Below, piece by piece: positions 22,084 through 29,901 of a stretch of 29,901 bases of DNA; positions within the stretch are counted from its first letter, which is position 1; each line of letters starts with the position of its first letter. The position numbers and the translations under genes were made by a program. The notes below the pieces were generated by a model. The model was given only the letters and a program-made list of their open reading frames with translations, did no database searches and was not told the DNA's origin. This DNA is from Saccharospirillum sp040881935 (GTDB lineage Bacteria; Pseudomonadota; Gammaproteobacteria; Pseudomonadales; Natronospirillaceae). The stretch lies in NCBI RefSeq assembly GCF_040881935.1, contig NZ_JBBECH010000031.1:1-29901 (forward strand), in the 5' to 3' direction.

Positions 22084-23277
22084 TTACACCACTCGAATAT
22101 GCCACGGCTCGTAACGCACGCCATATTCATTGTCGGTGGTGTAACGGATCTTCACGAAGCCGAGATCCTGAAGTTTTTTGAACTCATCGGTCTGGGCAAA
22201 ATCGGCGGTGAAGTTGCTCAAGCCGCCGTTAACCCGGCCCACGTCGAAGTCGCCGATCGCGTGGAAAGAATGCCCCGGAGGCGCCAGAGAGCGTGATGCG
22301 CGCGACAGATTGCCTTCAGATTGAATAGCCTTGGCCATAAATAAGTGGTATTGCTTGACCACTCCGCGAACACCACTGGTAAGTAGCAGGGTATCGCCCA
22401 CTTTTTCACGCACCTTGTCGTAAAAAGCCTCAGAGTCACCGCGCAACAGGTAATGGCCACTGCCGGGAATCTTGGAGATATCATTTTCCGCGTAGCGGTG
22501 AGTCAAATCCGTTATTACCCGCTCGCCGAAAAAACCCAGACGAGAAACGTCGTCGTAAAACAGCTTCTCCAGGTAATCTAGCTCTGCGGTGGTGAAATCG
22601 CCTATGCGCGGCTGATAGCGGGCGTAGCGCAGCATGTCATCGAATGACAAAACGTTAAAATGGCCGTGCCCAACGTAAGACTGCACCCGATTCAATCGCT
22701 CCAGTGCCGTTACCAGAGTTGAATACTCAGTCTCGGTCATGTGAACGTCATCTGAGAAATCGTACTCGAAATGCTCCACTTTCTGGCGCACCCGCTCCGC
22801 TTCGTTTTCCACTTCAGCAACGTAAACAGGAGCCTCCACTGTCGCAGTGGTCTCATCCAGCATCGGTTGTTCAGGTCGGGAGGGTGTAAACGAGGCGACA
22901 TCAGGTTTCAGTGTATTCACAACCGCAGGTTCCGGCGTTATGGCCGCAACCGTCTCAGACGGAGGGACCGTGATACCTAAGGCCTCACTGGGTGTCTCGT
23001 AGCGTGGGCCAACCGATTGCAAGGCTTGGGCGGGCTGGGCATAGCTGAGCCCTTCCCGATCTGGCGCAGCCGCATAGGGCGTCGCACTATGTGCCACCGC
23101 TTCATCGACCAACGGTGCCCCTTTCAGAGCTTGTTCTACCGCAGCTTTTGCCTGTTCAGCCTCGGTCAGACCCCAAACCTTGGAAGAACGCCGTATCATG
23201 TCAACGGAGGCATAGCCTGTTCCAACCAACACTGCAGATGCAGACAGCGTCTGGTACAGGAATTGTCTTCGATTCAC
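22084..23277 (-). CDS. Tat-exported M15-type (VanY-like) peptidase family protein
   Basis: This predicted zinc D-Ala-D-Ala carboxypeptidase-like protein probably acts on peptidoglycan in the periplasm. The 397 residues start with a twin-arginine signal (NRRQFLYQTLSASAVLVGTG), followed by a long Pro/Thr/Glu-rich linker (about 60-175), a helical segment, and the C-terminal M15-like domain. Likely zinc ligands are H339 in GHSFHAIGDFDVG, a nearby Asp, and H393 in EPWHIRV. The spacing HAIGDFD is one residue shorter than the classic SxHxxGxAxD motif, so activity is not certain. The GTG at 23277, with GGAG seven bases upstream and a start directly at the RR motif, is preferred; another GTG lies at 23310. 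Confidence 0.8.
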   Translation of the reverse strand: MNRRQFLYQTLSASAVLVGTGYASVDMIRRSSKVWGLTEAEQAKAAVEQALKGAPLVDEAVAHSATPYAAAPDREGLSYAQPAQALQSVGPRYETPSEALGITVPPSETVAAITPEPAVVNTLKPDVASFTPSRPEQPMLDETTATVEAPVYVAEVENEAERVRQKVEHFEYDFSDDVHMTETEYSTLVTALERLNRVQSYVGHGHFNVLSFDDMLRYARYQPRIGDFTTAELDYLEKLFYDDVSRLGFFGERVITDLTHRYAENDISKIPGSGHYLLRGDSEAFYDKVREKVGDTLLLTSGVRGVVKQYHLFMAKAIQSEGNLSRASRSLAPPGHSFHAIGDFDVGRVNGGLSNFTADFAQTDEFKKLQDLGFVKIRYTTDNEYGVRYEPWHIRVV

Positions 23278-23486
23278 GCATGTACTCCAGAAAAATGATG
23301 CATCAGGCACATTGTCTATGCTTGATGGCAGCCGAAACGCTCGAATCTTTAGTATGAGACGTCGGTCACATGCCAGTATCGGATGCCTTTACATTATTTG
23401 CAACGCACCGCTATCTATTGAAGTAATAAATCGATTACTTGATTCAAAACATCGTCTAGAGCGTCAAATATTTGTCTAAGGAAGCC

Positions 23487-23924
23487 TTATTCTGCTTCCA
23501 GAGCCAGATGCTTTGCTTTAATAAAGTGGCTGTGGTGTAAATGCAGCAAGTCAGACAGACGCCGAATCATGTGATCCTCATGCTTGTCGATCACACCGTC
23601 TGCAAGCGCCGTTCGCCACAAATCGACGATTAACGCCATTTTTTCATCGACGCTCAAACGGTCGTTCAGTACCTTGGTAAACTGAAACAAGTCGTGACTG
23701 TCAGCGTGTGTTTGCTGCGCGCGGGTAACCAGTGCCTGAACCTCGGCACGCGGCTCTCCGGTGCGCTCGATCAAACGCTCAATGATAGCTGCCTCTTCGC
23801 GGTCATCAGGGTGATGATCAGACATCATGATCTCGACCATCAAGACCGTGATGGCCTCTTCCACGGTCAATTCGGGAATGAGTTTCTCGGGGGTATCAAA
23901 CCAGGCCATGATTTTCGATAACAT
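23487..23924 (-). CDS. TerB-like family protein
   Basis: This 145-residue all-helical, acidic and His-rich protein matches the TerB-like (COG4103) family, relatives of the tellurite-resistance protein TerB. Here it stands alone without other ter genes, so a role in tellurite resistance should not be assumed. The paired acidic metal-binding-like segments MMSDHHPDDREEAAIIERL (about 33-51) and ALADGVIDKHEDHMIRRL (about 110-127) are the internal repeat typical of the fold. GAGG lies five bases before the ATG at 23924; the open frame upstream is unlikely to be used. Confidence 0.85.
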   Translation of the reverse strand: MLSKIMAWFDTPEKLIPELTVEEAITVLMVEIMMSDHHPDDREEAAIIERLIERTGEPRAEVQALVTRAQQTHADSHDLFQFTKVLNDRLSVDEKMALIVDLWRTALADGVIDKHEDHMIRRLSDLLHLHHSHFIKAKHLALEAE

Positions 23925-24023
23925 AGCAACCTCTTTCAATTTATTAGCGTGACTGGCGAATTGACATGATCGATGCCCGACGGGCACCGTCTCAGAATGC
24001 TTACACTGGAGTTTAGCAAGCAG

Positions 24024-24449
24024 ATGAACCTGACCACACCGGCTTTACTGTTCCCCGCCATTTCCTTGCTGTTACTGGCCTATACCAATCGATTTCTGGT
24101 CATTGCCCAGCTTATACGGTCACTCTACAAACAGAACGCAGATCACCCGGATCGCGATTTACGCGAGCAAATCCTTCACCTGAAAGTGCGTATTATCGCC
24201 ATCAGGCGCATGCAGGTTCTGGGTATCATCGCGTTTATTTTTTGCGTTCTATCTATGCTGCTGCTGTTCCTGCAGCTGCCCGGCCCCGGAACGGTGCTGT
24301 TCGCTGCATCCCTTGTTTTACTCGTAGCCTCCCTGGGTTTCAGCCTGTATGAGGTACAAATCAGCGGCCAGGCACTGAGTTTGCAACTAAAAGGGCTGGA
24401 AGACCCGACATCTACAACGCAGTCTAATCCGTCAACAGATTCTCCATAA
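24024..24449 (+). CDS. DUF2721 membrane protein
   Basis: This 141-residue protein has an N-terminal hydrophobic segment (TPALLFPAISLLLLAYTNRF, residues 4-23, the DUF2721 signature), a charged loop rich in Arg/Lys/Asp, then two more transmembrane helices (about 68-90 and 93-113). The function is unknown. The ATG at 24024 matches the family start; ATG at 23997 is open in frame but poorer. Its last 26 bp overlap the 3' end of the convergent dapE. Confidence 0.82.
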   Translation: MNLTTPALLFPAISLLLLAYTNRFLVIAQLIRSLYKQNADHPDRDLREQILHLKVRIIAIRRMQVLGIIAFIFCVLSMLLLFLQLPGPGTVLFAASLVLLVASLGFSLYEVQISGQALSLQLKGLEDPTSTTQSNPSTDSP

Positions 24450-25557
24450 TCGCCAGATACAGGTCAGTCAGAGTATCCAGATCGGCAATGGATACGCACT
24501 CATCCACTTTGTGGATGGTTGCGTTGACCGGGCCCAGTTCTACCACCTGTGCTCCAGTGGGTGCAATAAAACGACCGTCCGAGGTACCCCCGGCCGTCGA
24601 CAGCTCAGTGGCAAACCCCTGCACTTGCTCAACAGCCACCGTCGCAGCCTGAACCAGCGCTCCACGATCAGTGAGAAACGGCTGACCTTTTACTTCAAAT
24701 CGCAGGTCATACTCGAACCCCTGCAAGTCGAGCAGTGCACGGGTACGTTGCTGCAATTGGTCAACCGTCACTTCAGTGCTAAAGCGAAAACTGAACATTA
24801 TTTCGGCATCGCCTGGAATCACATTGGTGGCGCCGGTGCCGGACCTAATGTTGGAAATCTGAAAGCTCGTCGCCGGGAAAGAGTCGTTCCCCTCATCCCA
24901 TACCTCGGTACTCAGCGCAGCGATGGCAGGCGCCGCCAGATGCACCGGGTTTTTGGCCAGATGTGGGTAGGCAACATGACCTTGCACGCCCTTAATGGTC
25001 AGATACCCCAACAGGGAACCGCGGCGGCCGTTTTTGATGGTATCGCCAACCACAGCGGTGCTGGACGGCTCGCCGACCACGGCCCAGTCGATCTGGTCGC
25101 CGCGCTCGGTTAGGGCTTCCACAACCCGCACGGTGCCGTTATAGGCATCACCTTCTTCGTCCGAGGTAATCAGAAAAGCCAGCCGGCCCTGATGTTTTGG
25201 ATGCCGGGCGGCGAATCGCTCTGCAGCCACTACCATAGCCGCCAGGCTGCCTTTCATGTCGGCCGCTCCACGGCCGTAGAGCATGCCATCATGCTCAGTC
25301 GGCTCAAACGGGGGAAAAGTCCAGTTCGAGGCGGCGCCTGTCGGCACCACATCGGTATGGCCGGCAAACACCAGCAACGGGTGACCTTCTCCATGCACAG
25401 ACCAGAGATTGTCGACATCGTCGAAACGCATTGACTCGTTGGTAAACCCGGCGGCCGCCAGACGCTCACCCATCAGAGCCTGGCATCCCTCATCCTCAGG
25501 GGTCACCGAGGCGCGTGAAATAAGTTCTTTAGCCAGAGCCAACGTTGCAGAGGACAT
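24424..25557 (-). CDS. dapE: Succinyl-diaminopimelate desuccinylase
   Basis: DapE is a dinuclear zinc hydrolase of the lysine and diaminopimelate pathway, cleaving N-succinyl-LL-diaminopimelate. The 377 residues match the M20 DapE family length. Metal and catalytic residues are at the expected positions: H67 and D69 (FAGHTDVV), D100 (GRGAADMKGS), E134/E135 (TSDEEG), E163 (GEPSS) and H349 (NATIHKVDE). The lid domain lies between about 180 and 290. Its 3' end overlaps the DUF2721 gene. It is divergent from the small gene at 25644. Confidence 0.97.
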   Translation of the reverse strand: MSSATLALAKELISRASVTPEDEGCQALMGERLAAAGFTNESMRFDDVDNLWSVHGEGHPLLVFAGHTDVVPTGAASNWTFPPFEPTEHDGMLYGRGAADMKGSLAAMVVAAERFAARHPKHQGRLAFLITSDEEGDAYNGTVRVVEALTERGDQIDWAVVGEPSSTAVVGDTIKNGRRGSLLGYLTIKGVQGHVAYPHLAKNPVHLAAPAIAALSTEVWDEGNDSFPATSFQISNIRSGTGATNVIPGDAEIMFSFRFSTEVTVDQLQQRTRALLDLQGFEYDLRFEVKGQPFLTDRGALVQAATVAVEQVQGFATELSTAGGTSDGRFIAPTGAQVVELGPVNATIHKVDECVSIADLDTLTDLYLAIMENLLTD

Positions 25558-25643
25558 AGACGACCTTTTTTACGAAAAGAATGATGGCGGGTATGATACG
25601 GGTAAATGGCCCAAGCGTTAACCAGGGAGCAACCCTTTCCGCA

Positions 25644-25940
25644 ATGACAGTACCCTCTTTCCGGCGAAGCCGATGGTATCATTGGCTTCAGGCCAGAACG
25701 CCAGAGCCCGCCGTCGCCCTGAAACGTTTCACCACCGGTGGCTTTGTGTTTTGTGCTGGCCTAATGGTTATTCTCATGACGAATGCCTTGCTCGCACCCA
25801 GCCTGCACCAGGAAATCATGACACTTATGGGCCTGCTGCTGAGCTTGGGTGCCTTTTTTGCGCTGATGGGGTATTTGGCCATCAGTCTGTTACGAATACC
25901 GCTGTTCTTACTGGAGCCTTCGCATGACCGAAGCGACTGA
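25644..25940 (+). CDS. Small membrane protein of unknown function
   Basis: I do not recognise this family. The 98 residues have a basic N-terminus (RRSRWYHWLQAR) and two hydrophobic segments (about 31-52 and 56-88), so it is probably an inner membrane protein with the N-terminus inside. The frame is open from 25581; the ATG at 25644, with GGGAG somewhat far upstream, is my choice. Its 3' end overlaps the next gene by 17 bases, suggesting one transcript. Confidence 0.6.
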   Translation: MTVPSFRRSRWYHWLQARTPEPAVALKRFTTGGFVFCAGLMVILMTNALLAPSLHQEIMTLMGLLLSLGAFFALMGYLAISLLRIPLFLLEPSHDRSD

Positions 25941-26316
25941 CATTGAAATATACATTGCCAACACCTCCGCTGAATCCCTTAAAACCTGGCTTGCGGACCA
26001 ACTGGATGCCGTAGAACCGGCCAAACGGCAAGCCGGTATGCCACAGAATGCGATCGCCATGACCGGTCACTGGCACGGGCAGGCGTTCTCCATTCTGGTT
26101 CTGGAACGTGTGGTTGGCCGTTTCACCAGCCTGTGGTTAAACAGCAACGACCTGCCCTGGTTAGATGACCCGGCCTGTGCCCGGGCCGCAAGCGCGCACT
26201 TCAACCAGGAAGCGCGCATCTCCGCCGGTGGCTGGACAGAATCGGACGACCCGGATGCCTGGGTTCAGATCATTCCAGACGGCACCGAGACCGCTATTAA
26301 CTGGAAAACCGGCTAA
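25924..26316 (+). CDS. Conserved-looking hypothetical protein, soluble
   Basis: I cannot assign a family. The 130-residue acidic protein has no signal or membrane segment. Visible are an N-terminal EIYIANTSAESLKTWLADQL helix region and Trp-rich segments (MTGHWHGQAFSILVLERVVG, SLWLNSNDLPW, and a C-terminal GGWTESDDPDAWVQI). TGGAG stands seven bases before the ATG. It overlaps the membrane protein gene upstream and is followed by a strong terminator, so the two probably form a short operon. Confidence 0.72.
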   Translation: MTEATDIEIYIANTSAESLKTWLADQLDAVEPAKRQAGMPQNAIAMTGHWHGQAFSILVLERVVGRFTSLWLNSNDLPWLDDPACARAASAHFNQEARISAGGWTESDDPDAWVQIIPDGTETAINWKTG

Positions 26317-26355
26317 GCCCTAAAGGCACTAAAAGCAGACTCAAAAGTCAGGCAC

Positions 26356-26384
26356 AAAAAAGGCGGGTTATACCCGCCTTTTTT
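26356..26384. terminator. Bidirectional rho-independent terminator
   Basis: An A-rich run is followed by GGCGGGT (26362-26368), a TAT loop, ACCCGCC (26372-26378) and six Ts. It lies between convergent genes and can serve both the hypothetical gene and the cold-shock gene. Confidence 0.93.
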
Positions 26385-26406
26385 GTGGTCCATAGCCGAT
26401 AAACAA

Positions 26407-26868
26407 TTACCGCTGCCTGACCACTGTCACATCTTCGGCTTGCAAACCCTTGGTGCTTTCAACTACGCCAAACTTGACGCGCTGTCCTTCCTGCAGCGAG
26501 CGGTGCCCGCGGCCTCGAATCGACCTGAAATGTACAAACACATCTTCCTGATTATCACGGGTAATAAACCCAAACCCTTTGCTCACATTAAACCACTTGA
26601 CGATTCCCTCTTCGCGACCATCTTTTTCCGCCTGCCCCATCAGCGACTGCGCCATGTATTGCGCCAGTGTCGCCAGAACACACACGACGATGAGCACCGC
26701 TGCAAAGGCACCCCATTCGGAGCTGCTAACCCGGGTGTTGGTCAGTTCAGCCACCGTTACCTCAGCACCCACCCCAGACAAGACCAGAGCGGCCGCCAAA
26801 ATAACCGGCGCCGGAAGGGCTACCAGCAGCGCCACACCGGCGCGAATCAAAAACGTTCTTGCATTCAT
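26407..26868 (-). CDS. Membrane-anchored cold-shock domain protein
   Basis: The 153 residues comprise two predicted transmembrane helices (about 10-32 and 54-75) followed by a C-terminal cold-shock domain (about 86-151). The nucleic-acid binding motifs KGFGFI (97-102) and VFVHF (110-114) are intact. The CSD should face the cytoplasm, which would tether a single-stranded nucleic acid binder to the membrane; this topology is inferred. The ATG at 26868 has GAG about eight bases upstream; an in-frame GTG at 26877 is the alternative. It ends at a shared terminator. Confidence 0.87.
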   Translation of the reverse strand: MNARTFLIRAGVALLVALPAPVILAAALVLSGVGAEVTVAELTNTRVSSSEWGAFAAVLIVVCVLATLAQYMAQSLMGQAEKDGREEGIVKWFNVSKGFGFITRDNQEDVFVHFRSIRGRGHRSLQEGQRVKFGVVESTKGLQAEDVTVVRQR

Positions 26869-27123
26869 AATTACCACTCAACTGTTCGAATTGTTGTCAA
26901 TTTTACGCTCAATCCATGAATACGCTGTTATCATAAGCAGACTGTTAATATAAGCAGATAGAACTACACCAATGGCATCGGCTGATGCAAAATATCCCTT
27001 TGCAAACCGCCATGACTGAGCTTCGCGCTCGAGACCTCAGGTCCAGAAGAGCCTGTGATCAGTCACTGCAAAGCCCGTCATAATGCCAAATATCACGCCA
27101 AAAACCAGCCCCGGAACACGAAT

Positions 27124-27330
27124 ATGAATCAGCAAGACCGTCTGACAGACTTGGAAATACGCCTGACTCACCAGGATGACACCCTCGAACAGTTAAATCA
27201 GGTCATCGCTGATCAGCAACAGAGACTGACCCGGCTCGAACTCGCCCTGCAACGTCTGGCCGCAGAACATAGAGACCTGAAAGAGGGATTGTCACCCGAG
27301 ATTGTCGACCAGCCACCGCCACATTACTGA
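27124..27330 (+). CDS. slyX: SlyX-family protein
   Basis: This 68-residue, highly helical protein has a heptad-like pattern (LEIRLTHQDDTLEQLNQVIA, then RLTRLELALQRLAAEH) and ends in PPPHY, the classic C-terminus of SlyX. It probably forms a coiled-coil oligomer; the function is unknown. The ATG at 27124 starts MNQQDRLTDLE, in line with the family; upstream in-frame codons are not family-like. It is 84 bp before plsB on the same strand. Confidence 0.9.
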   Translation: MNQQDRLTDLEIRLTHQDDTLEQLNQVIADQQQRLTRLELALQRLAAEHRDLKEGLSPEIVDQPPPHY

Positions 27331-27414
27331 TACCCGGGTTACAGCATGATTCTGCGTTTGACCTTCGGTTGAGGTAAACTAGCGTCTTTAATGTTGGCAG
27401 GTAGGTGCCCCGAT

Positions 27415-29898
27415 ATGCGTTCGTTGCTCGACATGATCAGCCGCTGCGTTCAAAGCGTCTTGTTTTTATGGGTCAGAACCGACAACAAGCCGTCCAGTGT
27501 TGATCTGGACGCCCTGACCCGGGAAACGCCCGTCGTTTACGTTCTGGAACAACAATCCACCGCCGATGCCATGGTGCTCGATCATCAATGCCGTAAACTT
27601 GGATTGCCCGACCTAACCCGGCGTCTGAAATTGCCCGGGCTCGAAGGCCGCCGGCCTTTGATCAGCATTCACGCACGCCGCTCGGTGCTGCGGCGCCATC
27701 GCAGCGCCGTCGCCCCCCTGATCCAGCCCATGCTGAATTATCTGACTGACAACCCGGATGAAGATATCCTGCTGGTTCCGGTTGCGCTGTTCTGGGGCCG
27801 GGGCGCACGCAAGAGCAACAATCTGCTCAAGGTGCTGTTAAGTTCAAACTGGAACCTGGCTGGACGCCTCAAAAAGCTGTTTACCGTGCTGATTAACGGT
27901 CGCAATACCTACTTTGAACTCAATGAACCAGTCTCACTGCGCCAATTGGTGAACGATGAGCCCAACACTGACGTTGCCAGTCGCAAAGTTGCCCGGGTGC
28001 TGCGCGTTCATTTCCGGCGGGTGCGCACCGCCGTAATCGGTCCGGATCTATCTCACAAGCGAGTACTGATCAGTCATCTATTGCACACTGCCCCCGTCCG
28101 AAAAGCGATTGAACAGCATGCCTCAGCCAAGGGTGTCAGCCGGGAGAAAGCCGAACGCCTTGCCCAGAAACACGCGAACACCATAGCTGCCGATGTCTCA
28201 TACAATGTCATCCGCTTTCTTGATGTCATTCTGACCTGGTTGTGGAACAAAATATTCAACGGCGTCATCGTGAACGGGCTCGATCCGGTAAAAAAATTGG
28301 CTGAGGACCATGAAATCGTTTATGTGCCCTGCCACCGCAGCCATCTCGACTACCTGCTGTTAAGTTACTCCCTGTATTACCAGGGGTTGAACGTGCCCCA
28401 CATTGCCGCTGGCGAAAATTTAAACATGCCGGTTGTCGGCGCTCTGTTACGCCGCGGCGGGGCTTTCTTTATTCGCCGGAAGTTCGGTGGCGACAAACTC
28501 TACACGGCTGTTTTTAACGAATACATACATTCCGTTTTTTCCCGTGGCTACCCAGTCGAGTATTTTGTGGAAGGCGGCCGCTCACGCACAGGAAGGATGC
28601 GACCACCTGCCACTGGCACACTGGCAATGACGGTACGCAGCCATTTGCGGGATCACCGCCGCCCAGTTGTTTTTATTCCGGTATACATCGGCTATGAGAA
28701 AGTGTTCGAATCCCGATCTTATCTGGGCGAACTGCAGGGCCAGGAAAAGAAAAAGGAAAATCTGTTCGACCTGGTCAAATCCGTCCGTCGGCTCAAAAAC
28801 TACGGCCAGGTGTTTCTGAACGTCGGTGAGCCGCTGCATTTGAACACCCTGTTGTCTACCCTTCAACCCGGCTGGGATCAACACCAATACGGCCCGGATG
28901 ACCGGCCAAGCTGGATGGTGCCCTTCGTCGATGAACTGTCCCGAGCCGTGGTAACCCGCATCAATTCAGCTGCCGCACTGAACCCGATCAACCTGGTGGC
29001 GCTGACGCTACTGGCAACACCGCGCCAGGCTATGGACGGAGAACTCTTGCAACAACAGCTCACCCTGCTGATTGGGCTGCAACAGCACCTACCTTATGAC
29101 ACTCACATCACCTGGCCTGAAGGTGATGCAAAACAATGGATAGACTATACCGAGCAAATGGGCATGTTACGGCGAATCCCGCAGAAGCTCGGCGACCTCT
29201 TCGGCCTCGACAGCCAGAACGCAGTCCTGATGTCCTATTACCGCAACAATGTACAACATCTCTATGCCATTCCGGCTCTGGTCGCCGCGTTGCTCGGACA
29301 AGGCCAGGGTATCAGTCTCAACAAACTCAAAGAGCAGGTCGGGTTGATATACCCCTATCTGCAGAGTGAACTGTTCCTCGCACCCAGCATCGGAGAAGCC
29401 CAGCATCAGGTTACGGTCTGGATCGACTTTTTTCATCAGGCTGGCTTGATTCATCGCCATGAGGACCGCTGGTTTGCCTCACTGATGGGAACCGCCAGCC
29501 GCCTGAAACTCGAACTGCTGGCCGCCATCATGGTGCCAACTCTGGAGCGGTACCTGCTAACACTGGCGGTATTGATTCGTGCAGGTTCGGGGCAAGCGAC
29601 CAGTACAGAAGTAGAAAACCAGTCACAACAAATGGCACAGCGATTGTCACTCCTTAATGGCCTTAATGCGCCGGAATTCTTTGACAAGGCGTTGTTCAAA
29701 AATTTTCTACAAACGCTGAAAGCCCGGCAGGCGATCACGGTCAATGAACAGCATTGCCTGGAGTTTGACGATCGCATACTAAACATCGTACTGGCATCCG
29801 ACAGTGTGGTGCCGGCTCAGGTGTTGTACTCGATCATGCAGGTAACCGGTCTGCGTGAAGCCGAGCCGGAATCAGCGCTGGCAATTGAGCCTCACTAG
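27415..29898 (+). CDS. plsB: Glycerol-3-phosphate acyltransferase
   Basis: PlsB is a membrane-bound enzyme acylating sn-glycerol 3-phosphate at position 1, the first step of phospholipid synthesis. The 827 residues compare with 807 in E. coli. The catalytic HX4D motif is CHRSHLD with H307 and D312, one residue off the E. coli numbering. That supports the start at 27415 rather than the in-frame ATG at 27391. Further acyltransferase blocks are GGAFFIRRKFGGDKLY, YFVEGGRSRTGR and IPVYIGYE. The C-terminal AQRLSLLNGLNAPEFFDKA is conserved with E. coli. The gene is complete, ending three bases before the window edge. Confidence 0.96.
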   Translation: MRSLLDMISRCVQSVLFLWVRTDNKPSSVDLDALTRETPVVYVLEQQSTADAMVLDHQCRKLGLPDLTRRLKLPGLEGRRPLISIHARRSVLRRHRSAVAPLIQPMLNYLTDNPDEDILLVPVALFWGRGARKSNNLLKVLLSSNWNLAGRLKKLFTVLINGRNTYFELNEPVSLRQLVNDEPNTDVASRKVARVLRVHFRRVRTAVIGPDLSHKRVLISHLLHTAPVRKAIEQHASAKGVSREKAERLAQKHANTIAADVSYNVIRFLDVILTWLWNKIFNGVIVNGLDPVKKLAEDHEIVYVPCHRSHLDYLLLSYSLYYQGLNVPHIAAGENLNMPVVGALLRRGGAFFIRRKFGGDKLYTAVFNEYIHSVFSRGYPVEYFVEGGRSRTGRMRPPATGTLAMTVRSHLRDHRRPVVFIPVYIGYEKVFESRSYLGELQGQEKKKENLFDLVKSVRRLKNYGQVFLNVGEPLHLNTLLSTLQPGWDQHQYGPDDRPSWMVPFVDELSRAVVTRINSAAALNPINLVALTLLATPRQAMDGELLQQQLTLLIGLQQHLPYDTHITWPEGDAKQWIDYTEQMGMLRRIPQKLGDLFGLDSQNAVLMSYYRNNVQHLYAIPALVAALLGQGQGISLNKLKEQVGLIYPYLQSELFLAPSIGEAQHQVTVWIDFFHQAGLIHRHEDRWFASLMGTASRLKLELLAAIMVPTLERYLLTLAVLIRAGSGQATSTEVENQSQQMAQRLSLLNGLNAPEFFDKALFKNFLQTLKARQAITVNEQHCLEFDDRILNIVLASDSVVPAQVLYSIMQVTGLREAEPESALAIEPH

Positions 29899-29901
29899 TG
29901 C

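Noticed and set aside
23487..23924. Tellurite resistance determinant
   Set aside because: A lone TerB-like gene without terC, terD or terZ neighbours does not support a resistance system.

Overview
The window looks like chromosomal DNA from a free-living, probably marine, gammaproteobacterium of the Oceanospirillales/Pseudomonadales type. This rests on protein resemblance to the enteric and pseudomonad families and on gene pairings such as ffh with the CcsA-like ypjD and corB. Genus and species cannot be fixed from sequence alone. Nearly all genes are housekeeping or metabolic. I see no phage, transposase, CRISPR array, rRNA or tRNA.

Layout. 1-5300: ffh (minus) diverges from ypjD and corB, followed by a secreted DUF4864 protein and trmJ. 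5356-10066: a minus-strand aromatic amino acid block, read phhA, phhB, tyrR, hpd. It takes phenylalanine to tyrosine, and 4-hydroxyphenylpyruvate to homogentisate, next to its likely regulator. A near-consensus TyrR box lies just upstream of tyrR. 10302-12472: an MJ1255-type glycosyltransferase translationally coupled to a PAP2 phosphatase, then a HIT protein, all minus. 12581-16902: a GNAT/FemAB-like protein overlapping a glyoxalase I, then proS and a CBS-domain protein. 17300-21891: a YdiJ-type FAD/Fe-S dehydrogenase and a class II DAHP synthase, the entry step to the shikimate pathway. 22084-29898: a Tat-exported M15 peptidase, a TerB-like protein, a DUF2721 membrane protein, dapE, two unrecognised overlapping genes, a membrane-anchored cold-shock protein, slyX and plsB.

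The most unusual content is not coding. At least seven intergenic gaps hold members of one family of large imperfect palindromes (about 95-270 bp), with a collapsed eighth copy near 21961. They share an asymmetric core, usually an apical hairpin with a TGGA loop, and long flanking arms. Arm sequences differ between copies but stay self-complementary within each copy. Two copies carry the same 77-bp extra module. One copy appears to supply the ffh stop codon, and another sits inside the phhA-phhB gap. In the four cleanest arms every departure from perfect pairing that I found is a G.T wobble on the same element strand. That points to selection on a folded RNA or single-stranded DNA made from that strand, or to strand-specific C-to-T mutation. 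No mobilising enzyme is present in the window.
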